Part shown: positions 35,833 to 47,019 of the stretch, in pieces
How positions within the stretch are numbered: position 1 is the stretch's first letter
How the letters are laid out: each line of letters opens with the position of its first letter
From: Neopestalotiopsis rosae
Lineage: Eukaryota > Ascomycota > Sordariomycetes > Amphisphaeriales > Sporocadaceae
Direction: 5' to 3'
Length of the DNA: 64,000 nucleotides
NCBI GenBank assembly: GCA_023078685.1
Contig: JALGAS010000005.1
Span: 3,224,001 to 3,288,000 of the forward strand
The notes under the pieces: generated by a model
The model's input: only the letters and a program-made list of their open reading frames with translations
Told to the model about the DNA's origin: nothing
Database searches by the model: none
Translations under genes and position numbers: made by a program

Positions 35833-37536
35833 TACTGCCTGGGGTTCGATGCCCAGGTACATCGGATGATCTACGGTGGGCAGAAGGAAAGAAACGTTTT
35901 GAAAAAGCGAACGCGGCAAATCACGACAACATAGAAGGACGGTAATCGAAGAAGCACGTCAACAAGGATCGCCGAATTAATTACTGTCTACACTGTTGGG
36001 CAGACGGGCCGCTCTTGGTGTGACATCCACATGATTTTCTTTTTGTTCTCAATCGGGCGCCTGCTTTGAATACGGCAGCCCGACCCAAAAACCTGGAGCA
36101 TAGCCGGACGTGATTGGCCGTTTTGATTGCGATAGATATGGGGAGGTAATACGTCTTTTCTGGCAAAACTCTTGAGCTGTGATTTTGCAAGCTTGGGAGT
36201 CAGCGTAAGGCGCGAGGGCCTTTGGGGAGTTGTTTTTTTCTTCTTTTCCTTTCTTTTATTCATCATGACAATAGATATGGAGCGGGCATCAGGGCTGTAC
36301 GATGGACTTTTCGGCAGGGTGAGGAAGAGGGGAAAGAGGTGGAGTTTGAAAAGAAGACAAAGAGCCAGAAGAGGAGTGCTTGATCTATTTATTTTCCTTC
36401 TCAGTTCATAAGACTTGTGGTATCCAGAAACGAGGAAACGACACGAGGACATGACGAAGAGTGGTTCATTGCAGTACCGATAAATACCCTTTGACACTTT
36501 CTTCTAAGCAAATGATCTCTGACTGCTGTTCATGTGTGTCTGTTTGTGACTTGTCTGTGATTTGAATATACCAGGACATGAATGAAAGGATCATAACTAC
36601 ATCGTGAGAATCAACTGAGAAGATGGTATTCCAGGGCGTTATGACCAATAGCACATTGATATTTGATACACTTTATATCGGCTTCCTTTTATATATATAT
36701 TAATAAATGAATGCACATTGTTTCTTTTCACCTATTTCATGTGAACTTACTAGCAAGCTCACTCTTTACATTACCAACCGTTACTGTTACTGGTCAATGG
36801 ACATTGGAGTTTATTCATTGCCAGTCAGTTGTTCGTTGCGCAGTGGCTTTGATTGGTTCTGTGATTTACCCCTCCATCTGCCCTGCCCCACCTTGCCCAC
36901 CCCACCTCGAGCTGACCGACGCTCCTTGTCCTTCTCAGCCCCGTCCCGCTGGAACTTTCTAGCACACCAGACATGCAGCGGCCTCTAGGGAGGTACCTGG
37001 GTACTGTTTGCCTGTGATGGATCAAATAAATGTATGCGTGCGGGCGGGCAGGCGTGCACACGGCTGTCAAGAATTGGCTTTTGGATTATTGGAATGCCAA
37101 CATTGCTGCAAACGAGCAAAGAAAAGAAAATTCTCTTCACCAAGCTGACTGCATAATCACTAAATTTACCGTGACTGCCTTTTACATCCAGTCGCAACTT
37201 CCTCATTTCCATTGTACTCCGTCCTGTAAGCTTGAACTTTCAGAATAGCAGTAAGTTACCAGTTACCTTCTAACCTAGTTACATCCCATCTCTTCACCAC
37301 CTCCAAAGCAACATTGAACTCTCTCGAACCGTTTTCACCCCGCCAACCAGCCGGTACCTTGCCTTCCCTCTCTCTCCTGCCGCCAGAGAAAGAAACATCA
37401 CAACTTCAGCAGCTTCCAAATCCCTTCGTCGCCGTGCCGTCATTGTTGTCGTTGTCTTCTTCGTCTCGTCTGGGAACGCTGCTGACCTCTCTCCGCCATA
37501 GTCAACAGTCCACAGCCGACAACATAGTCCTTCACC
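35833..37536. other. Intergenic between RasGAP and cyclophilin-40
   Basis: RasGAP 3' UTR on the left, cyclophilin-40 promoter and pyrimidine-rich leader on the right. No other gene seen. Confidence 0.6.
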
Positions 37537-38721
37537 ATGGCCGACCAATCCCAGCGAAGCAAGGTCTTCTTTGACATCAAGATCGGCAGCAAGCCCGCCG
37601 GTCGCGTCACCTTTGAGCTGTACAATGACATTGTGCCCAAGACGGCCGAGAACTTTCGCGCCCTCTGCACCGGCGAGAAGGGTCTGGGAAAGACTGGCAA
37701 GCCCCTCCACTACAAGGGCAGCATGTTCCACCGAGTCATCAAGCAATTCATGATCCAGGGTGGTGACTTCACAGCTGGCAATGGTACTGGTGGCGAGAGC
37801 ATCTACGGCGAGAAGTTCGACGATGAGAATTTCGAGAAGAAGCACGACCGGCCCTTCCTGCTGAGCATGGCCAATGCCGGACCCGGTAAGTTGTCAGCTT
37901 CAACTCTGCTTAAAAGCTAAACTTTCTTCTGACTATTGTGGTGTCCTTTACCAGGCACCAACGGTTCCCAGTTCTTCGTTACCACCGTTGCGACACCCCA
38001 CCTTGACGGAAAGCATGTGGTCTTTGGCGAGGTCCGCAGCGGCAAGTCCATCATTCGACAGATCGAGAACATGCCCACTTCGGGCGGCGACAAGCCCAAC
38101 AAGGATTGCGTGATCGAAGACTGTGGCGAGCTCACGGGTGCCGCCGCCGAGGCCCTGAGTGGCGACGTCAAGGTCGCGGACGCCCTCGGTGACGCTTACG
38201 AGGACTTCCCCGAGGACACTGACGAGCAGCTCGATGCGCAAAAAATTCTCAAGATCGCCGCGGACTGCAAGGGCTTCGGCAACCAGGCATTCAAGGGCGG
38301 TGACATCGCCATGGCCCTCGACAAGTACCAGAAGGGTCTGCGCTACATTAATGAGGAGCCAGAGCTGAAGGACGAGAGCGAGGATACCAAGGCCCAGCTC
38401 CAGCAGCTGCGCTTTGTGCTCAACAACAACTCGGCCATGATGAACCTGAAGCTTGAGTCGTGGGAGGACGCTGAGCGCGCCGCCTCCAACGCTCTGCTCG
38501 TCCAGGGCGTCGCCGATGCCGATAAGGCCAAAGCATACTTCCGTCAGGGCCAGGCTCTTGTCAAGCTCAAGGATGAGGACGGTGCTATTGAGGCATTCCA
38601 GCAGGCCAAGAAGCTGGCACCCAACGACGCTGCCATTACGCGCGAGCTCGAGGCTGTCAAGAAGGCTGCCGCCGCCCGTGTGGCCAAGCAGAAGTCGCAG
38701 TACAAGAAGTTCTTTGCTTAA
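37537..38721 (+). CDS. cpr6: Cyclophilin-40 peptidyl-prolyl isomerase, Hsp90 co-chaperone
   Basis: Prolyl cis-trans isomerase joined to a TPR domain that docks on the Hsp90 C-terminus. Exons 37537-37885 and 37955-38721 (intron 69 bp) give 371 aa, the standard cyclophilin-40 length. The isomerase domain (1-165) holds [15 protein letters not shown], with the catalytic Arg, and [14 protein letters not shown] across the splice site. The tryptophan that contacts cyclosporin in cyclophilin A is His132 here ([11 protein letters not shown]), as in other cyclophilin-40 proteins, which predicts weak cyclosporin binding. Three TPR units follow: [59 protein letters not shown]. The tail [10 protein letters not shown] is the usual basic end. 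The protein is cytosolic, with no signal. Codon use is strongly C-ending, as in highly expressed genes. An AATAAA lies at 38975. Confidence 0.97.
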
Positions 38722-39525
38722 GCGTCGGCACGACTCGTTTCTTTTGTATGGAAGGCCAAAATGGCAAATCTCAGCGTCATGATTTGAGATTCCATTAAAC
38801 AAGGCGGAGCATGGAGTTCGGGCATATGGATATAGGGACCGGAGAAAAGAAAAGAAGCCCCAAAAACGTTACATTCACATAGCATTTGGTGTCCTTGAGA
38901 TCAAGGGTCGATTTTGAGCGTGGTAATCTGATACGACTCAAGGGACATTCAAGACGACAAACGAGATAAACACGAATAAAGTCATATAATGTCTGAAACC
39001 AGACTCATAAAAGGATCAGGCCTTGTGCGAAACCACGGAATTACATACTTCTTGATGATGTATCTTCAAGCGGACACATTTTTCTGCATTCCATAATATT
39101 CAGGTTCTCAATAACCTAGTGGACCGAAAAGTTCGTTGCAAGTAATCAAGGTGTCAGAGGAGATCTTATTGACTCGGTATCTATACAATAAGCTGAGAGC
39201 TATAGTCCCTTGCGCCATATATCAATGCCTAATGTATTCAAATCCTCAATCCGTATGATCCTAGCCAGCATTTGCAGGATATACCCATACCCATATACAT
39301 TATTTGAGATGGAACGCATTAGCTAAACAATTGTATATCCGATGCGCCCCGCTTCCCAAACAGATTTGAGATTTGACCCAAAATCAAAGACGCAAAAAAC
39401 ACCGAAACGCCTCGCCACGCAGCATAATCCCAACTGTTCGCCGTTTTCCGGTCGTCCAGTTCATCAATCAAATCCACGAAAACAACAGCTCCAATACGGT
39501 CCTGCTTGGAGGCGAAGGGGCTTTA
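38722..39525. other. Convergent 3' intergenic region
   Basis: Holds the 3' UTR of cyclophilin-40 (AATAAA at 38975-38980) and that of the minus-strand gene ending at 39526. Nothing else seen. Confidence 0.6.
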
Positions 39526-42500
39526 TTATGCTCCTGTCTCATCGAAAAGCATCGAGTCTTGGTCTTCCCAGGCGTGTGGCCTGGTGGTATATACCGATGG
39601 GGCCTCGCTGGACTGGCTATCGCCGTCTTGGATCTGGGTTTCGGCATCCGAAGCTTCATTCATGACATCCGCGTCCTCGTAAATTTGGATAACGGGGTCA
39701 CGATTTTCCACGTCCTCGATGCCAATCCAGACCTCGTCTTCGGGGCGGAGCTGCTGGCCATCCTGCCATTCTTCCTCGCCCGACTCTTCGGGGATTGGAC
39801 GGGGATGGCCGAGGTCGAGCATTGCTGCATCATCTTCATCTGATTCCACTTCCGTGTCTTCTTGTCCGTCCTCGTATGAATAATCTGTGTCACTTCCATG
39901 GTCGTCTTCAATGTCCATCATGCCACCACGATAGGACCTCGACTCGAGTGGAGGGGCGTTACTATGGGGCGTAGCATAGTAGTAAGGCGTTGTCTGACGA
40001 CACGCGGCATGCACGTCGCCTTCACCGCTGATTATTGCAAAGGGATCACCAATGTTCATGGTGGTCAACAGGGGGCTCGGACTTGCTACGCTCCACCTAG
40101 GTGTGTTTCTGAGCCGAGCAGAAAGGGGAACCGAAGGAGACCTAGTGCTTCGTCTCCGACTTGCTCTGGTGAGTGTGAGGGCTGAGCCGGTACTGGCGCG
40201 AAGTATTTGTGGTGATGGTCGTCGTTCATAGTATTGCTGCTGCTGAATGGCACCAAATGTTGCAGTTGCCATGCGCCGCCTCCCCTGTGAGGGCGATGCC
40301 AAAGGAGGAAGAGTCGGAGGCATGGACGTTGTACGGACACGAATAGGCCTCGGAATCGATGACTTGCGCTCTCTCAGAATAGCTGGCGATGCTGCGCGGC
40401 TACGGCTCGATGACAACGATGGAGATGGGCCTGAGCGGCTCATGTGCAGCAGGTGTTGGCTTGGCGTTCGGGATTTGAGCCGAGGCTGGGCAGCCTGTCG
40501 TAGGCTGAGAGAGTGCAGACTGTCTTGGCTCGAGGTGTGCTCATCTAGTTTGTCATTCCAACCCCAGTATGTTTCCATGGCGTCCGCTTCAGGTACCTCT
40601 TGCTGGCTGCCTTGGGAGTCGGGATAGACCCGGCTTAATTCTCGAAGTCGCTGCCAGCTCCAGCCGTTATCGTAGGCATCTTGGTCTTGCAAATAAGCCT
40701 CTGGCTGCGTAATATAGAGTCGGTGAACACCAGTGGCCTTCATGACAACGCTGGAGCTGAGAAATGAAACATCCCAGCTGGTTGGCGTAATCATTTCTGC
40801 AGGGGACAGAAATCGCAGGCGTGAGTCCTTGTGAATTTTGCGAAGCGGTATCCACGGCTGTTGAAGGCCGAAAAACCTTGCCATCCGGTGATGCGTTGTT
40901 GAGCCATGATGGACATTGGCTTGCAAGCGCGAGAATGTACGAAAGAGAGTCCCAAAAGCCGCAGACACTGCTTGTTGCACGCTCCGAGCGTCTGGGCTCC
41001 CGACCACGACGTTCTTGATCAATCCACGGCTTCTGAGGCGAAGATCCACGACATTGCCTGGCGCACAAGCTCGTGGCAAAAGCCATTCTGACTGGAGCTC
41101 AGGACCAGCCCACTCGTGCATGTCGGCGAGTTGCGTTTCTATTGTGGACGAACTGTTGGGCATCTGAGTCCACTCATCATGGTCGACAATAGTGGCCCCC
41201 GAGGTGCGCTGGCTTGGGAAATCATGAGATTCATACCACACACCTTTGAGAGGGAATGGGAGGAACACCACTTCAACCTCCCAAGGCTTCGTGGCAGTTG
41301 GGAATGAGGAGGCCTGGAGGTGACTGAGCTGCGCTTTCAAAATAGCGAGCTCATTCTGCATCTCTGCGCGATCTGTACGCCCGCTACCATTAGTGGTAAC
41401 AGAGGTCACACTTGCTGCCGATTGGTCCAATCTCCGACGAGATGTCTGGTAGTGACTTGAGACAACACTGCTACCATCATTCAGCGTCTTCTCCAGTTCC
41501 TCAACACGTGAAGTGAGCTCAGTGACCCGCAAGTCTGTTTGTTCATGCTGGTCACGACAATCCTCATGATCATTCTGGAAGGATACATTCTCCAGTCTAT
41601 CGATTCTTTCCTCGTGACCATGCACTGTATTCGTAAGTTCTTGAAGTTCACCGCGCCGCGATTCCACGTGCTCCCGCTGAGATATTTGGCTCGGGGCATC
41701 AGGACGACGCGCAGACCGTGCAGACCTTGGAGTATTTGTGACCGTCTGCAGGTCATCAACTGATGGTGCAGCATTGCGATTCACTGAATCATGCTGTACC
41801 CGTCGATCTTCAGGATCGGGCGTTATTTGAAGAGCCTCTCGTAGTTTGGATCTAGGCGTGCTAAATGTATTGATTCCTTTCCCACCGAATGGCTTCAGAT
41901 AAGCCAGCCGGGTGGAGGATGTTGTTGAGCTTGGCTGAGATGCCGGCTGCAGGCACTGGCTTGCAATAGACGGCGCGACATCTCCCTGGTAGTTGGGTTG
42001 TGACTGGAGAAGATTGGTCCAGCTCAAAGTATCCGGGATTGATGCCTCAGCTGGCGGCGCTGGGTCCTCATCATCTCCATGTAGGTGGGCATCCTGGTGA
42101 TTATTGGTATAGAAGGAGGCATTATTATCAATGGTATTCTGGTCCAGGGATTGGTTCGCAACAGGAGGGGGGACCTGAAACGACATGTCCGGCATCACTG
42201 GTGTGAGAGGCTCCCGTCCAGCTCGTGGCTTTTCATTCTCCTGGCCGGCGGAGTTGACGATGGGCGCAGTCAAAGGTCCTTGTTGAGTAGCGGGCTGTAT
42301 ATCATCATGATAACATGCATGATGGGAACACATGCAAAAAGCAGATTGGTCAACCTGGCTGCCCCCGTTACTCAGAGCGATGGAATGATCAGGAAATCCC
42401 GTGAGTCCTGACGCGTTGCGACTCCAAAAACGGCGGCATCCGCATTTCGGGCCGTTGGCGCCATGTGCCAAATCTACGAAGTTGCATTGCCCGCCAGGTA

Positions 42501-42600
42501 GCGATGGGGCGGGCGATGCCCTTGCTACTGATCCTCCATCGGTGTAGATGTTGAAGAAAGAGCTGTTCGGGAGCGAGATGTCGGGAAAGGAGCCTGCCAT
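39526..42600 (-). CDS. Uncharacterised 1024-aa protein, CxC motifs, coiled coil, acidic tail
   Basis: One exon, 1024 aa, function not recognised. The N-terminus carries a compact Cys/His cluster: C39, C53, C55 (CGCRRFW), C89, C91, H93, H94, C96 and H98 (CMCSHHACYH), a likely zinc site. A disordered stretch follows to about 305, then a coiled coil (about 310-375, with a second short one at 412-430). A hydrophobic, probably globular domain spans about 438-690 and includes RGLIKNVVVGSPDARSVQQA, FFGLQQPWIPLRKIHKDSRL and LSRVYPDSQGSQQEVPEADA. The rest is Ser/Arg-rich, with an acidic C-terminal third (SDTDYSYEDGQEDTEVESDE). No membrane segment or signal is seen. I recognise the globular part as conserved in filamentous fungi without a named role. 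Nuclear location is a guess from charge. The start is the first ATG and the reading frame is unbroken. Confidence 0.82.
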   Translation of the reverse strand: MAGSFPDISLPNSSFFNIYTDGGSVARASPAPSLPGGQCNFVDLAHGANGPKCGCRRFWSRNASGLTGFPDHSIALSNGGSQVDQSAFCMCSHHACYHDDIQPATQQGPLTAPIVNSAGQENEKPRAGREPLTPVMPDMSFQVPPPVANQSLDQNTIDNNASFYTNNHQDAHLHGDDEDPAPPAEASIPDTLSWTNLLQSQPNYQGDVAPSIASQCLQPASQPSSTTSSTRLAYLKPFGGKGINTFSTPRSKLREALQITPDPEDRRVQHDSVNRNAAPSVDDLQTVTNTPRSARSARRPDAPSQISQREHVESRRGELQELTNTVHGHEERIDRLENVSFQNDHEDCRDQHEQTDLRVTELTSRVEELEKTLNDGSSVVSSHYQTSRRRLDQSAASVTSVTTNGSGRTDRAEMQNELAILKAQLSHLQASSFPTATKPWEVEVVFLPFPLKGVWYESHDFPSQRTSGATIVDHDEWTQMPNSSSTIETQLADMHEWAGPELQSEWLLPRACAPGNVVDLRLRSRGLIKNVVVGSPDARSVQQAVSAAFGTLFRTFSRLQANVHHGSTTHHRMARFFGLQQPWIPLRKIHKDSRLRFLSPAEMITPTSWDVSFLSSSVVMKATGVHRLYITQPEAYLQDQDAYDNGWSWQRLRELSRVYPDSQGSQQEVPEADAMETYWGWNDKLDEHTSSQDSLHSLSLRQAAQPRLKSRTPSQHLLHMSRSGPSPSLSSSRSRAASPAILRERKSSIPRPIRVRTTSMPPTLPPLASPSQGRRRMATATFGAIQQQQYYERRPSPQILRASTGSALTLTRASRRRSTRSPSVPLSARLRNTPRWSVASPSPLLTTMNIGDPFAIISGEGDVHAACRQTTPYYYATPHSNAPPLESRSYRGGMMDIEDDHGSDTDYSYEDGQEDTEVESDEDDAAMLDLGHPRPIPEESGEEEWQDGQQLRPEDEVWIGIEDVENRDPVIQIYEDADVMNEASDAETQIQDGDSQSSEAPSVYTTRPHAWEDQDSMLFDETGA

Positions 42601-44724
42601 TGAGGTTCGGGGCTCAAGCGATGAGGAGCATGGAGGTTGGCAGGCTGATATCAGAATTGGGTTGAAGGATGAAGAGGTGAGAAGCGTCGGAGTCGCAGAT
42701 GAGGGGGGCCTGGCAGCGCGACGGTATAAATATATTGGCGACCTGCTGCTGATGGAGGTCTGTAGGTGAAATCATGAGCGACCCAACCAGGCGCAGGCAG
42801 GGTCGTAAGTCGCGAAATCTAGTACATGGCACTGGGTGTCTGTTAGTAGGGTGCCCAAGCTCCACGAGACGCTGAGATGCTCGGCGAGAACGCACCACAG
42901 AGGCGGCAGTGTAAGAAGCAAAATGAGTCGTAGATGCAGTGATAAGTGTCTATTGATAAAATATATTTCAAGGCAACAGCAAAAGAGCCGCGCAGGTCAA
43001 ACCATAGCCGGGCGACGAAGATGAGGAAATAGCGAGGTTGAGGTCGCGAAAGTGAAGCGCTTGGGACAAGATTGGACGAGAGAGTAGCGGTGGTGGGGTT
43101 TGGGCGCTGTTGTGGGTGTGGGTAGTCGATGTGGACGGGGGGCGGTGGGTGATCCCGTAGTTGCCCGTGTCCGTCTGTCTGTCTGTCTGTCTGTCACGTC
43201 TATCAATTACTTGACAATTGCATGTAAAAGTGTTGGCAAAATATATCAAAATATAGCAGATCAGATGAACATGACATTTTGCCTTGCTTATGACTGAATA
43301 GGACTCGATCGAATTCTTTTTTTCCTCCCTTGGGGGTGTTGTCGCGTTCAAGGTGACATGACCTGGCGCCTGGGTGCGTGTGCGAATACAGCAGATAGAT
43401 ATTCGCTCGTTGCCCGACTGCCTGCCCAGGTACAATGAGGGGAACGTACGCGAACCGTTTGAGATGGATGTGCAGAATTGATGGGTGGTGACAGGCAGGT
43501 TCGCATAGAATTCCACCGTCACCTTTGCACAGCTCTCTCGCCTGGGGGTCATGGGCAGCACTCGAGGGGACTCGATGCACTCCCCGAAAGCTCCCTGGCA
43601 AAAGTGTCCACTTAACGCGTTGATTGCGAAAAGAAACGACGTGGTCGCGCGAGGAAAGCGGCACCGTCTGTCATTGGTCGAGACGTGCAGTGGACCCCTG
43701 TTTGGCCAAACACAGACGTAAAGAGGTTGAGAGGCTTGTCGATCAGAGGGGAGGAGCTATGTACGTATCAGACCTCAATGCTACGTACCTAGGCAATACA
43801 GTTTTGACAGTACACTAACCTTACTCATTTGTCCATCCAGTCTTGCATCATGCAGGTGTGAGTAATAAGGTTAATAACCGAAATCCTACAAAAGTCCTAC
43901 CATATTGACAGATTTGTACCAACCAGACCGAAACGCCTCTCTTGCAGCCTAGTTTCCTTGACTCTATTGGGAAGAAGATGACCATCCAGTCCAGGCGATG
44001 AAGCAGCCTCATAGGTCCATGTAACTCTGAACATTGATTGACACCACATACGTATAATCATGTACGTACCGGGCAGAGGTAGGCAACGCCAGGCGCACCA
44101 AATCGTCGTGGACAATCACCACATGATATGCTTATTCGTCATTGGGCTTTGTCGACCCCTGCTACCCTGCGATCATTATCGAAATGCGATTGTTTGAAAC
44201 GCATGCTAACATTCAATCTCACTAGATTTTGATATACTTTTAGTGGCTCGAGAAGGATATAGACGTTGTGCAAAACGAGTCAGGTTAGTATATAATACTC
44301 TGTATACTCGAGTCGCTTGACCTCTTGCCGTATAATGTATATGTTGTGTCTGATGAGCATGCAAAAGAAATTGTCAAGGTTCAGACTCTCTGGATGTCAT
44401 CGCTTGATCAATTGAGTAGGATGAACTTCACAAACTTCTCGGAAAGGATAAATCGTGATGAATATCAGGGAAACAGCGAATGATAATGTTCTTATTCAAA
44501 ATCTTTGGTTCAAGTTTAGCGACCTCCAGTACTGGGGGTGTATGGAAGCTACCAACCTGGTAATTGGCCTAGCCACTTCAGGCCATGTGCGTCCTCCATC
44601 CTACGCTAGGCTTCTCGGATCGAATCTAAGTCGCATCTCAAGATCTAAATCTTCTACAGTACAGTTGGGGCCGTCTCTACTCTTTTTTTCGTCCTTGTAT
44701 ATTTCGTTGGAACCACTGGAGGCA
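42601..44724. other. 2.1 kb divergent intergenic region
   Basis: Lies between the minus-strand 1024-aa gene and the plus-strand regulator gene, so it holds two promoters. Contains a GTCT microsatellite (43173-43195). The regulator frame stays open upstream of 44725 back to an ATG at 44458. No other gene seen. Confidence 0.55.
43173..43195. repeat. GTCT microsatellite
   Basis: Five full GTCT units plus GTC, perfect, about 570 bp upstream of the minus-strand ATG at 42600. Confidence 0.9.
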
Positions 44725-46246
44725 ATGCGGCTGACACTTCGAAGATCGTGCGATGCTTGCGCAAAAGCGAAACACAGCTGTGATCTACGCACTCCCCAAT
44801 GCTCACGATGTCTCAAGAGAAAGTCCCAGTGCGTCTATGCCAACAGGCCGCTGAATCCGCCCGCAAGAGACCAAGAGCTCATGAGAGCACCACAACCGGC
44901 AAGCACGGCTCTTGATCCGTTCGACTCGTATCCGCCTACGAGACTGCCTCGCGCACACGTTCAACGTCTCATTCATCATTGTAATTGAGTTGAAACCCCT
45001 CACAAGTACTTGGAAGAGTTCCCACTGACACGTGACCAGTCCTCGCCCACATTTCGTTTCAGTACTATCCGCTCGATCTGGAAATGGACTCGAACCCATT
45101 CGTGGTTTCATGGTGGCCTCAGGCGCTCGCTGATGGCGCTCTATTCCATGTCTCCTTGCAGACGGCCTCTCTCGATGTCGAACTTCGAGCGGGACAGGGT
45201 TTCCCCATCTCGGAACTCCTAATGGCTGATTCAGTGGCCTTGGTGAGGCGAAAGGTTGAAAGTTCTGTGCTGGCGTTCCAAAATGAGACGCTTAACTCGG
45301 TGGTAACACTTGCCGCTATAGAGGTGAGCTCTCATTGTTAATCTTTAGCCTCGTCCACTCTGCTGACAGATTATCAAGTATGGCAAGGGCAATATTGAAG
45401 CCAGCAGAGTGCACGTAGATGGTGTCAAGCGGATGGTCACGGCGAGAGGAGGAATCAGCGAAGTAAAACGTGCCAGTCCGCTCACTGCGAGAATGATATC
45501 CTGGTGAGTTTTGATCCGAACCTCGCTCTGGAGAGTTTCTGGGCTAATCTGTCCTTTAAAGGGTATCGTTGATAGTCACGGGAGCACCTCAATTCCTCAC
45601 AGAGGATGATGAATCTGGCACTGGGCAAGGAATTGGCTCTATTCCGGCGTGGCGATCAGCTTCGGCCTTCTCAGAGTTACCAGACACGATTCTACAGGAT
45701 GAGGATCTTGACCCCACCTTGAGAAGCATAATGGGCCGTCTGCACACTATCTTTCATCAGCCACAACGTATACCCCCTCTAACAAATTTGGAGCTGCACG
45801 ATCTGACGTGCTTCATTATACACCGGCTTCTCTTGTTGCCTGCCTTCATGGAACACGACTCGAAGCAGGCAGTCACGTCCGAGTGCCTACGATATGCGTT
45901 GGTGCTCTACTTATTAATCATTCATGGGACAACATATTACTCGCACCACGATCTGTCAAACAATCTTCTGCTTCGACTCAAAGGACACCTTGAAGTATTG
46001 GTCAAGATGGGTGGGAGCCATCGTTCGTTGGGACTTTGGATCATCTCGGTTGGCATGATAGCTTCCATCAAGACGGCGTACCGTCAATGGTTCACAGCAC
46101 AAGCTTGCATATATGCGGAAGCCCTCAACCTTCAGACTTGGGACGATGTCCTCCTCCGCCTGGACAAGATTCTCTGGGTACAGTCACCGCACGAAAGCCT
46201 TTTCCGTCAAAAATGGCAGGAGATTATCAAGGTTATGGCTGGGTGA
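44725..46246 (+). CDS. Zn(II)2Cys6 transcription factor
   Basis: Fungal binuclear zinc-cluster regulator. Exons 44725-44980, 45040-45323, 45370-45503 and 45562-46246 (introns 59, 46 and 58 bp) give 452 aa. The DNA-binding cluster is complete: C9, C12, C19, C26, C29, C36 (CX2CX6CX6CX2CX6C), with basic residues between. The rest resembles the fungal-specific regulatory domain of the PF11951 type: SFQYYPLDLE, ALFHVSLQTASLDVELRAGQGF, LNSVVTLAAIE and YGKGNIEASRVHVDGVKRMV. The cluster usually sits at the N-terminus, which favours ATG 44725; an in-frame ATG at 44458 would add 89 aa. At the 3' end, ATGGCTGG|GTGAGC could be a donor leading to an extra exon, so the C-terminus is uncertain. It directly precedes a P450 on the same strand (773 bp gap), so local control of that gene is plausible but unproven. 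Confidence 0.9.
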
Positions 46247-47019
46247 GCTCACATTGCTGAGCGACGGCCGATTTATAAGCAAACAGCCTTGGAGCAGTGT
46301 TGGCAGTAGGCACTGTGTGCGGAAATGAGCCCGGACAAACAATCATCTCCAGGCTGACCCCTCGCAATTTTTCGACCAGTTCCGGTCAAAAAAATCGAAC
46401 GTCGAGAGTCGAACGATTGCGTGGAAGGTGAAGTCTAGATGGATTTCGGAGTCTAGTACTAAAGGGGACTAGACTCCTTATGCTGAACGAGAGTCGTTAT
46501 CCAGGGTCCAATAACCATTTCCCGAACCTCCGTCATAATGGGCGATGGTCCCTGGCTTCAGCATGGCAAGAATCATGCCTGCCGTGGATCAGCACCAGGC
46601 GGCAGAAGATGCGAGTTCTTGTCTTGGCACATCTACACGTTGATCGACTTGAAAAGGGGAAAAGCCAAGTGCGCAATTGTTCCATATCTCTGTTGTCCTT
46701 TGCCCTACGAGAAGCTCAACGGCTAGAGCAAAGTGCTTATCCCTGATCCCTGTTTTGAAAATGCGGAATCTAGTACTAATTCGGACAGAATGACTATAAA
46801 TCCGAGGGACCGGGAACATGCCCAGCGGATGAATACCTGTGACAATCCAATGGCCGTGATGACATTGGTCCAGTCACATTAAAATTGCCATCTTGCTATC
46901 AACTTACGATGCGGTCATATTCATCTCGTCTCGCCCTTTAAGAAGCTGCTTCTGGCCCTCCTGCGTCCGAGAGGAGTTTGCTCTGACATTTGCTTCGATC
47001 AAACTTTCCATTGCACACC
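46247..47019. promoter_or_regulatory. Regulator-P450 intergenic region
   Basis: 773 bp between the zinc-cluster gene and the P450 on the same strand; it must hold the P450 promoter. CGG-type sites that zinc-cluster proteins can bind include CGGCCG (46265-46270) and CCGAACCTCCG near 46513. A 10-bp stem-loop lies at 46448-46477, and its TCTAGTACTA string recurs near 46770. No coding region called. Confidence 0.5.
46448..46477. repeat. Perfect 10-bp inverted repeat, 10-nt loop
   Basis: GGAGTCTAGT (46448-46457) and ACTAGACTCC (46468-46477) are perfect reverse complements around ACTAAAGGGG. A stem of this size is expected roughly once per 64 kb by chance, so its weight comes only from its place in a probable promoter. 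Confidence 0.75.

Noticed and set aside
37948..38802. 284-codon minus-strand open frame
   Set aside because: Antisense shadow of cyclophilin-40 exon 2, caused by strong codon bias.
42968..43561. 197-codon minus-strand open frame with Arg/Asp/Thr repeats
   Set aside because: It reads through the GTCT microsatellite upstream of the 42600 start. It has no domain and fits leader or promoter DNA.
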